A DNA stretch of 31,552 bases from Perkinsus olseni (Eukaryota > Perkinsozoa > Perkinsida > Perkinsidae). The stretch is taken from NCBI GenBank assembly GCA_013115135.1, contig JABANP010000576.1, positions 1 through 31,552 of the forward strand, in the 5' to 3' direction. Under the pieces are notes generated by a model. The model saw nothing but the letters and a program-made list of their open reading frames with translations, had not been told where the DNA came from and ran no database searches. A program made the position numbers and the translations under genes. Shown here piece after piece: positions 1-10,100 of the stretch; position 1 is the stretch's first letter, and each line of letters begins with the position of its first letter.

Positions 1-18
1 GGCGGGCTTAACGTGACC

Positions 19-135
19 GGGCGCCCCTTGGTTACTTAAGCGCGCCCCGAAATTTCTCGCTGCGCCCCCTAAATTGCTGCGAGTGCCCTTAAATTACTGA
101 ATTGCCCCTAACTTTGCTGACTGGTGCCCCATCCG
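19..135. repeat. degenerate ~20-bp tandem repeat, GC-rich
   Basis: About five or six imperfect units follow each other. Each starts with GCGCCCC or GCCCC and continues with an A/T-rich stretch such as TAAATTGCTG. Unit length varies from 19 to 23 bp, and the repeat fades after 135. No coding frame is associated with it. Confidence 0.5.
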
Positions 136-744
136 CCCCGAGCTAAACTTCAGTCCTGAGTTGCAGCGCCTATAGCCCTCAGGGACCTTGGAACACCATC
201 CATTGTGATATCACGCTTTATGAATGCACGCGTGGCCATAACACTGCCGCAACCCTAGCGCAACTTATCCGCAGTTGGATCTGATGCTCATGGAATATCT
301 GCGGGCTGACCGAATTGACTGTTCATTATTCATGGCTACATGACTGTCCCCTTCTGTAACAGAAGTTCTGATCAGCAGGGTTGCCCTCGATTTCTGCAAT
401 GGATGTACGAGACTTCAGAATTCCAAGAGAGATTGAATCCCGACCACGGAAAGTACGGCTAGAGAAGAAGCCACAGGATGAGCTGAGGTATGCACGGTCC
501 AAGTCGTTTGATCACTAAACAAATACGATGCTTTCCTCAGTTGAGCAATGCTTAATGAGCATCATTGGGATCATGTATTTCGTCATTGCGAAGTGTCGGT
601 TAGGTGGCTACCGCTTTGATGCCCGGCTATGTTGCGGGGAGATGGCTCCTATGGGGGACCCGGGGGATGAGTGATGAGCATCACCGGTGTCTGAAATCTT
701 TAGTGACGTAAGCGGGGGGACGAGGGTCATGTGCAGTAATAGTA

Positions 745-852
745 ACGTGACGTTCGCGACGCGATGGAGGAACTCAGCCGTTAACTCGAGATGGTGGAAT
801 ACACACTGCACGCCAGGGTCCCCGGTTCGAATCCTAAGCCTTGCGTTTTTTC
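745..852 (+). other. tRNA-like segment (degenerate TpsiC arm and T-run)
   Basis: The segment GTCCCCGGTTCGAATCC at 809-825 matches the pol III B-box / TpsiC-loop consensus. It is followed 15 nt later by a T-run (845-850) that could act as a pol III terminator. Only the two inner pairs of the T stem form, and no acceptor or anticodon stem could be built. A decayed tRNA or a tRNA-derived SINE fragment is more likely than a working tRNA. Confidence 0.3.
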
Positions 853-1271
853 TGTCACGAAATGATTTTTGTGCATAACTCGCTGGGGCAACCGAAACCT
901 TTTCGAAGTGTTTTACGAATCGTCCTGAGGTGCCGAGACCATGTGAATCCGTTTGATGTACGTCCAGGCCGCATTTACGCTTTGGCTGAAGAGAGAAAAT
1001 TTGTACGCGCGCACACTCGAGGTGCCGCATCCAATTGTGAATACCATCCTGCTTCCCTCGCTCTGCATCGCAGAGTCCGCTATGAGCTCTGTTGTTTTCT
1101 CGTCTCTTTGACATCTTCCCGCATCCTATATTTCGCTCTGGTGTTGATTGTGTTCGAGCCTCGAACTTCGAGGTGATTAACCATCGGATCCACGCTGTGA
1201 GTTTTCAGATACGGAATTCCAATAACAAACGGGAGCAGTTTTCATTGGCAGAATGGGAATAGAATTTGATT

Positions 1272-1358
1272 GACAGTATCGTCGAATCTTGCTGGCGAAC
1301 CGCTGCTTTTTCGCAAGGTAAGGTGACCCAGGTTCGAACCCTGGGGGTGTCGTTTTTT
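1272..1358 (+). other. tRNA-like segment with perfect TpsiC arm
   Basis: 1328-1344 forms a perfect five-pair T stem (CCAGG/CCTGG) closing the canonical seven-base loop TTCGAAC. It is followed by a seven-base acceptor-like strand, a G and a T6 run (1353-1358). An upstream GACA at 1272 pairs with TGTC at 1348-1351, giving only four of seven acceptor pairs. A three-pair D arm is possible but no anticodon stem forms. I read this as a tRNA pseudogene or SINE head. The spacing would be 81 nt. Confidence 0.4.
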
Positions 1359-1550
1359 GGCGCACTTATTTTCGTTAATTTTTCCTGCAGGAGTCGAGAG
1401 GAAATCATGAATGCGAATTCTTCTATGACCTCGAAAATCTATTGCACCAGTCCCGTGTGTTTGGGTTTTGCTGCGAATGTGCACTCGCACGCACACTCAT
1501 GCACGCGTGCACACACAGTAAGTTACTAAACGCAAGAAGGTGGGTGGTGA

Positions 1551-2085
1551 AATGATTCGTTAATTATGTTGGGTTCTGTCACAGCAGCCCCGTTACTGCA
1601 GACCCCGAGCCGAGAGCGTTCAGCGGCTCACGAAGCGCCATTCGCCGCGTCCGAGGCTTTGGTAGTCAGGACGGCGCTTCGAACGGAGACGCTCCCTGAT
1701 TGCCGGTGATGAATTCTCCGCAGCTTGGTGGTCACTCGAAGGTGAGTTACCACTGGCGGCCTGAGCCCCGCTTGAGCCTGAAGATCATTCCTCACTTCCG
1801 CGTTATGTTTTTCTCACTTTCAGATCCTCGTTGGGGCATGAGATCTTGGGGTGGAGCCGACGGGTACTCTCCGTTATGCCTCGAATCACCTGGAAACGCC
1901 GGAGACTCCGTGAGAGGCATCGGGTGCGACTCGCCGGGTGGAGCTGATGTAAGCATTCCGACCGCGTCATCAGCAGTAGAGCCTCGGATGAAAGCGTCGC
2001 CTTCCTACTATTTCAGCTGATGCCTTACCATCTCCCTGAAGGTTTATTTCCTGAGCTGAACTCCCGTGTGCCAGTATCGCATTGA
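1551..2085 (+). CDS. unknown spliced gene, 3' part
   Basis: Three exons join in phase: an exon ending at 1741, exon 1824-1948 and exon 2017-2085, which ends in TGA. The introns are 1742-1823 (GTGAGT...TTTCAG, 82 nt) and 1949-2016 (GTAAGC...TTTCAG, 68 nt). Phases match (1 then 0), which is the main support. The middle exon encodes a Gly/Asp/Ser-rich segment (PRWGMRSWGGADGYS) and the last exon ends PVSH. Upstream, either the frame simply continues from about 1664, or an 18-nt microexon (1724-1741) joins to a frame ending at 1661 through a GTAGTC...CCGCAG intron. The second option gives the more coherent protein. No start codon was found, so the 5' end is open. It runs toward the MULE gene 3' end (convergent). 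No family recognised. Confidence 0.45.
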
Positions 2086-2248
2086 CGTTCGAGAAGTCTA
2101 GCTTCTTCGCGCCGAGGGGAAGGCGTAGGGTACGATTGGCGAGGCCGGCTGCATATCTCACCACTAGCCGGCTCCTGGACCTGTAAGCTTCGTCTATTTG
2201 CAGCGCGGTTGTGTCAGTGTACCTGAAATGTAGGTCGGTTGCTCTACT

Positions 2249-4013
2249 TCAAGAAAGGGCGATTCGACTGTACTTTGGCCTTCCCCGGCTCCGAGGAGCG
2301 AACGGCAGTAAATCTACCATCTGGTGGATTCCAAGGCGGCCATCCAGTAGCAATTTAACTCCCAGACAATGTACGCAGGCTTCCTGCTTTTGCTTCTTGT
2401 TTTCTTTTGATTTATAACAGGTACACCAGAGCCTCTGGCCGTTGCCGCCAGTGTCGACTATGACTAGGTTCTCAATTGCGTCACGAAAATACGCCCATCC
2501 TTGCCAAGGCGGTGCTGCGTGCCCCATATAACGGAGCAGGTAGTGCGCGGCGAGGTTGTTGAGGGACCTATCATCATCGCCCACTTCCCGAATGAGCTCC
2601 TCAGTTGGTATCACGAAGTATCGTGACATCTCATCAGTGAATATCATCTGAGTCTTGGCAGCCCACTCTGCAGCGTTCGTAGCTTGACTCAATGTGACAC
2701 GATCTAGACAAGTTTCCCCCTGCCATGCGTAATCTTCGACTGTTTTCATCAATTGCACCACGAGCGTATTGAAGGTGCACCCTTCTTCTATACGACCTGA
2801 TGAGGGGATCACACTAATGCGTTTGTGGACGACTAAATACTATCAGAGTATTACTAATAGTCATCTACCACGTACCCTTTCTATCGAGTTAGCTGAATGG
2901 ACAAACGTATAATGACTACTGCGCTCGATGAATTGATCGTTGAAACTGTATAATGACTACTGCGCTCGTCACATGTGTACTCTACTGCTAAGTATGGAAT
3001 TTTCAATGCCTCCTCCCATCCACGTACCTTCTTTTACACTTGAATTGATTCCCTCTACCGCACAGCTGTGCCGCGGTATGAAGCCGGGAATTGCATGACA
3101 TCCAACGTACCACGTACCGGCTTGTCTCACCCATGTTGATTCGAACGACTTCCAGAGTAAGGGATATGCAGTGGACCATTTCGATTTCAACAGCTTGACG
3201 CCGTCTTCGAAGAGATCGTCGCTGCCACAGCAGTGGAGGGCCTTCAAATCGCGGTAAAAATCTCCTCGTTTCTCTTGTGCTGCTTTGACCGATCCCTCTG
3301 TAGTTTTGTTTATATGAGAGGGCAACCACCCACGCACGGCTCGCAGCATATGTACCCAGCAGTACAGTCTAGTGCGCTCCTTGAAAGAGGCTCGGTCCCA
3401 GCGGAGATTCGGCTCTAGCCCGGTGGGACTGAGTTCCCCGAATACCTGAAGTAATGCACTGTGCTTGTCATGTTGCCACCGCGATGACAGCCCTACTATG
3501 AGTACTAGCCCTACTACTACTACTACTACTACACTCCCTATGAGTACTAGCCCTACTACTACTACACTCCCTATGAGTACTAGCCCTACTACTACTACTA
3601 CACTCCCTATGAGTACTAGCCCTACTACTACTACACTCCCTATGAGTACTAGCCCTACTACTACTACACTCCCTATGAGTACTAGCCCTACTACTACTAC
3701 TACTACTACACTCCCTATGAGTACTAGCCCTACCACTACTACACTCCCTATGAGTACTAGCCCTACTACTACTACTACACTCCCTATGAGTACTAGCCCT
3801 ACTACTACTACACTCCCTATGAGTACTAGCCCTACTACTACTACTACTACACTCCCCTATGAGTCCTAGCCCTACTACCTGAGTACTAGCCCTACTACTA
3901 CTACTACTACACTCCCTATGAGTACTAGCCCTACTACTACTACACTCCCTATGAGTACTAGCCCTACTACTACTACTACACTCCCTATGAGTCCTAGCCC
4001 TACTACCACTACA

Positions 4014-4057
<44 letters not shown>

Positions 4058-4084
4058 GTACTACACTCCCTATGAGTACTAGCC

Positions 4085-4124
<40 letters not shown>

Positions 4125-7100
4125 ACTCCCTATGAGTACTAGCCCTACTACTACTACACTCCCTATGAGTCCTAGCCCTACTACCACTACATACTACTAC
4201 CACTACACTCCCTATGAGTACTAGCCCTACTACTACTACTACACTCCCTATGAGTACTAGCCCTACTACTACTACTACACTCCCTATGAGTACTAGCCCT
4301 ACTACTACTACTACCACTACATACTACTACACTCCCTATGAGTACTAGCCCTACTACTACTACTACACTCCCTATGAGTACTAGCCCTACTACCACTACT
4401 ACTACTACACTCCCTATGAGTCCTAGCCCTACTACCACTACATACTACTACACTCCCTATGAGTCCTAGCCCTACTACCACTACACTCCCTATGAGTACT
4501 AGCCCTACTACTACTACACTCCCTATGAGTACTAGCCCTACTACTACACTCCCTATGAGTACTAGCCCTACTACTACTACACTCCCTATGAGTCCTAGCC
4601 CTACTACCACTACATACTACTACTACTACTCTCAAGTTAGTTGGCTTCCCCATTGTAACAATGACCGGGGGGAATCAAACCCCCACCCCCAGGGGCACTC
4701 CTGCCTCTGGGTCGTCCATGCTGTCCCCTACTCTTCTTCCTGACGAGGCGTCACCTTCCGACTCCGGCACCAGGGAGGCTGGCCGTCACAAGAAGAAGAG
4801 CAAGGAAAAGAGCAAGGATGCGGTGTCTGGGCTACACGAAGAATTGGAGGAGAAGCTTAGGTCTGTAGACCTGGAAGCGGAGGACGCTTTCAAAGACGTA
4901 ATTGGGATATACACAAGCGCGCTGTACGAGGGCAGATACTACAAGACAAGTATCTCGTTCTTAAAGAACGTGGGACTGTACATGGCGCAGCTGTTCGCCT
5001 TTAAATCCGAGGAAGTGGCGAACGAGCGGGCTCAGAGAATTAAGCTGCTACAGGAGCTTGCGGAGAGCAAAGCGCAGAGGGAGAGAGAGAGGAACGCGGT
5101 CGGTAGTGTTGCTGAAGAGCATGGACATGCCGATCAGGCGTGCGGCAGTGGAGGAAGGGAGCTCGGTGTGCGTCGTGGCACCGGCAACAGGCCGGAGAGG
5201 GTAGCATCGGGGCATACTGCTGGTATGGTACCCAACCCACCGCGCGCTGCATCGGCGGGTCGGCAGAGAGGGAACTCGCAGCGAGGAGGTAGTGACGGAA
5301 GGCTAGTTCTCGCTGGTGGGGCACCAAGGAGGGCGCCCGGACAACCCAGTCAGAGAAGGGCCGAGTCGAGGGCAGTGAATCGCGAAGCGTCGCAGGGAGA
5401 GGAAGCTGGATGGACACAAGTGGGTCGAAATAACCGGAGCAGACAGAGGAAGCGCTCAGGCGCTTCTCAGAGGGGCAACCCTAAACATCTGCTGGTCACC
5501 ACCCTTTCCAGCAGGCTTCAGGGGGTGCCAGAGGGGAGAAGGTGGCCGAACCTCAGCAACGAGGATTATGATACCTGCCTAAAGAAGATGCAGGAAGCGG
5601 CTCTCATGGAGGAAGGAGCACAGTGGAGGATCCTTGGGATGTGGAGAACCTCGTTTGGGCTGGCCATCGAGCTAGGGGATCGCGGGACTCTTCAAGACAT
5701 TCTTAGGGCCCCACCACCAGGGCTGTCGGTAAAGGAGCTGGCCCAAAAGTCATGCGAGCTCTCCATCTCGGACATTCCGCTCGCTCTCGCCAATGAGCAA
5801 GGCTTGAGGAGGGAGATCGTTAGAAGGAATGGGATTCCAGAGGATGTCCCATGGGAAATCGTGAAAATATGCACGAAGAAAGATGCGCAAGGGGAGCCGA
5901 GCAGCGCCACGGCCATCGTCAAAATGGAAGAAGCGGTGGCCAATAGGTTCCTGGGGAAGGGAGGTAGGAAGGACGCCCTGTACATCGGGGCCACCAGGGT
6001 GAGGGTGAGACCCCATCACTACACCAGGGTGTGCTTCGTCTGTGCTGGAAGGCACCCAGAGAGTGAGGGTTGTGGGGACAGACCAGAGAGATGCGCTTGG
6101 TGTGGCCAGGTTGGGCATCAACAGAGGGACTGCACACTGAGGAACCTGCCGGCTTCGCAGAGGACCTGTGGGCACTGCGAATGCAAAGGGCATGGCTCCA
6201 TGGAGTACATGAAATGTGACGCGGCAAGAGCTCTTCGTGAGGCCGGCGCGCCGGCGAACGAACCTGAGCAACCGGGCAGGGTACCAGGGATCAATGTCCG
6301 AGCCTGATTCAGGCAAGGGTAGGCAGGTGGCCCGCAAGGGCCAGGCGAGCAGGGCTTTTCGAGGAGGATGATGAGGGTGGGCTGCATAAACATAATGAGG
6401 TCGCCAGGAGTCCTGGCAATCGCCGTGGAGGAGTTCCAGAGAGCCGGCGTGTTAGCGGTGCTTATACAGGAACCGCCGGCCGGGACTCCAGTGCGGTGCG
6501 GGGCCTACGACATAGTGAGAGATCTCAACGCCAGAAGGCCGCGGTCGGCTTTACTGATTGCACAGGGAGTCCCCTACAAGGTTGACACAGCAGCGGAGGA
6601 CTACGTCACAGTGGAGGTTAGACCACCGGGTTGGGGACGATGGATTAAGCTCACATCCCTTTACTTGGGAAGGGACAAGGCACTCGAACAGGTACTGGGC
6701 AGAGTGAAAGGCGGGCCCTGGTCACTAGTGGGAGGGGATCTTAACGCTCAGTCCTGCAGCTGGTGCTCCAGGGCGCCGAGCAGACAGCACCAGAACCAGT
6801 ACGACAGAGAGTCCTGGAGAAGGGGCGCCGAGATAGACAGGTGGGCTGACTCGGAGAACCTGAGATGTGTGAACGTCAACGTGGGTCGGGACACCTTCCG
6901 CAATACTAGATGGGGCTCCGCCATAGATGGCATCTTCTTGGGGGAAGGCCTCGCGGAATGCTGCGCAAAAGGGGCGGATGTCATGGACCTGGCCGTTCCC
7001 AGCGACCATGAAGCCCTTGGGCTCAGTCTCGCGCCACCAGGGGACGAAAGGGGAGACGGGCAGGAGGCGGGCACGGTGAAAGGAAGGCGAAACCCGAAGA

Positions 7101-10100
7101 GAACGAACTGGGAGAAGTTCATAGAGCACATAGACAAGTGCATCTCGGGAACGGAGATAAGGGACGCGGAGGAGTTGGAAAGAAGGGCAGGACAGCTACA
7201 GAGGCGTCTAAAGGACGCGGTGCGCTTATCCACTCGAAGAAAGACGGCTGGGCGCCCGGGTTCCAAGAACTGGTGGAATGAAGACCTGGAAAAGCTGAGG
7301 CGGACATATCAGAGGGAGAGAGGCAAGGCACGCAAGAACCCCGGGGTGCCAGCCTTGGCAGAGGCCGAAGTAGAAGCAAGAAGGGCCCTGCTCAAGGGAA
7401 TTAAGCAACGCAAACGGGATGCAGCAAGGAAGGCCATAGAGGCCATGGATGAGGGAGCGGTAAAAAGGTGGGCGAAGCCTAGGGCGCTACAGGAATGGTT
7501 CGATGCCGAGCAGGCCATGGACTACTTCGTGGGTCCAGCAACAGCGGGTGTTGACAGAAGGGAAGGATCTGCGAATCACCACGGGGAGGAGGCGAACCAT
7601 GGACCAACCTTCGAGATGGAGATGGAGACTTTCCGCCGCCTACTGGCTGCCACGCCAAGAGGGCGGGCCCCGGGAGATGATGAATGTGCATACGAACATG
7701 TTCGATACGCTGCGGAGAACTCCAGCAATTTTCGTGGGGAAATCTGGGAGGTGATGAAGGCATCCGTGCAACTAGGGGTCTTTCCCCGAGCCTTCAAACC
7801 TGTACGACTCGTGTTGATACCCAAACCCTCCAAAGGAGTGGACCCGGGGAACGGCCAAGCAGAGAGCCCGTGGAAGAGATGGCGTCCGATATCGCTGCTC
7901 AGGGTTTTGGGCAAGGTTCTGGAGAAGGTGATACTGTGGCACTGGCGCACTCAGGAGGTGCCGGACGGGGTGCACGGATACGTGCCAGGCCGTTCGACGG
8001 TCACCGGAATCAAAGCGATGAGGGACTGGATAGAGGAAGGGCCGAAGCGATGCCGCCAAGGCTTTACAGGCATGCTATTGGAAGACGTCACGGGAGTTTT
8101 CGACCACCGCCGCTGGCAGAATGTTGAAGCAGCGGTGGCCACGCGCGTTGGGGCTCAATGGACTCAGTTGGTTACATCCTTCCTACAGGGAAGGGTTGTC
8201 ACCCCTGGCGAACAGCAGCGGAGAGCACGCCACTCGCCTGAGGACGAAAGGGGTGAGCTAGGGGTCGGGGCTATCGCCAAGATTGTTCGTGCTGGATTCG
8301 TGTGGGATGGTAGACGAGATCAAGAAGGCCCATCAGGAAGACGAGAATAACCCAGATGCTCCGAAGTACGACATCAACGTCATCATGTATGCAGACGACT
8401 TGTGCGTCGGGGTCAAAAGCGGCAGCATCGAGGGACTGGTGTATGGCATTACGAGGGCAAGGCAGGCTGCGAAGGCATGGGCGGAAAGAGAAGGTTTCAG
8501 CCTGGCGGAGGCCAAGGAAGAGCTCTGGGTGGGCGGAGGGGACCTCACGAGAGCCCTTATCGGCGATCGATTGCCCGAACTGCGAGGCAAGATTAAGGAG
8601 GAGGTTAAATGGCTAGGGCTGACCATGAGGAGCTCGCCGAAAGGGGGGATCTGTTTCAGGAGACAGGCCGAAAGGTCACTAGAGGAAGCTGGTAAGGCGC
8701 TGAAGAGGTACACACCGCTCTGTCGGCGGCAGTTCGGCTTGTCCGAGGCTGTGCTGGAGGGGCTCTGGCACAGGGTGATTATCCCGAAAGCCTGCTATGG
8801 AGCAGAACTATGGGGGCATCAGGCACGGTACGCCTGGTACACGAAGAAGGCAGAAAGCCTCAGGCATGCAGCGGGCAGACTGATGTGGCGGGCGCTCGGT
8901 TCAACGCCGGGAATACTGATGGCACGGGTGATGGAGTGGAAGAGGGTGGATCACGCGGTGGTGGAGAGACTCGCAAAGGCGACCCTGTACAAAAGGCGGT
9001 GGCGACTGGAAGACAAGGATGCTAAATGGCTCTCGCAGTATGCGGGCGACGTGCTCAGGAACCAACAGCCGGACAGGGAGCAGGTGGCACCAGAGGGCAG
9101 GGTTCTTGAGATAGACGGAGGAGGCAGCCCGATGCCAGAGGAGGGATGCGTGCAGTACTACACGGACGGGAGCCGTAAGGAGTGCACCAAGGGCCGGCCA
9201 AGGGGCGGACGCATTGCGACATGCGCCCGAGTAGGATGCGGGGTGGCAGAGATTGGACCGCAGGGAGAGTTGGCGTGGGCAGGTTCCCATAGACTGCCGG
9301 ACTGGTGTACCGTCCATCAAAGCGAGTTGAAGGGGATTGAAAGAGCCTGCATCAGGGCGGAGACAACGCTGCCAAAGGTGAGGGAAGGAAAGATAAGGAA
9401 GGTGGATATCTGTGTGGACAACATATCGGCCCTACGTGCAGCGGGCGGGCACATACAGCTGTTGGGGAGGACAGGGGCCAGCGCGCGAGCGGCGGTCATA
9501 CGGTTGACGGAGAAACTCGAGGAGGCTGGTGGGGAGCTCAGACTCAAGTGGGTTAAATCCCACGTTGGGCATCGGCACAATGCCGTTGCCGACCTGCTGG
9601 CAGCGGACGGAGCGCACAGAGGAAGACTGCTGACAGTACCAGTCCCGTGGGTGCACACAAGGGAGCAGATACAAAGGAGGTACGCGTCGAGAGGAGACAA
9701 GGACTGGGCAAGGAAGAGTAGTGGTCTGAGGGCTAGCTGGGCGGGCGTCAACCTTGGACCGAGGCAGCGGAGGGTGATTAAGGCAGCGCATCTCTCGCCG
9801 ATTGACAGGCGGAGACTCATGGAGGTTATCAGCGGCCATTCGGTCACCAGAAGGCACTGGTGCAAGATAGATCGGAATTTGGGTCCTGAGTGCCGGTTCT
9901 GTGGGGCGGAGATAGAGGATGAGAGGCACATCATCTTCGAATGCAGGCGCTTCGCGTTGGAGAGAATCAGGCTGAAGCGCAGGCTCGGCTGGAGAAGCCT
10001 GCCATATCACATAGGGAACTTCCTATATTCACCCTCGAGGCTGCGGGTGCTGATGGGCTTCTTGAGGAGGGTCTGGCCGGCCTTGGAGGGGCAAGATGCG

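Larger units (their letters stand above)
136..1550. other. gene-poor stretch, no supported coding region
   Basis: Open frames here are short, overlap on both strands and show no splice-consistent or family-like protein. The only structured items are two tRNA-like segments, annotated separately, and a purine/pyrimidine-alternating CA/GC-rich patch at about 1480-1515. No promoter or terminator can be assigned. Confidence 0.5.

Noticed and set aside
841..1176. 111-codon ORF
   Set aside because: It starts inside the tRNA-like segment, overlaps open frames on the other strand and has no recognisable features.
3465..4660. Long Val-, Ser- or Thr-rich ORFs on both strands in the minisatellite
   Set aside because: The repeat changes in steps of three bases and lacks stops in several frames, so open frames are automatic. 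The region is intronic in the MULE model.
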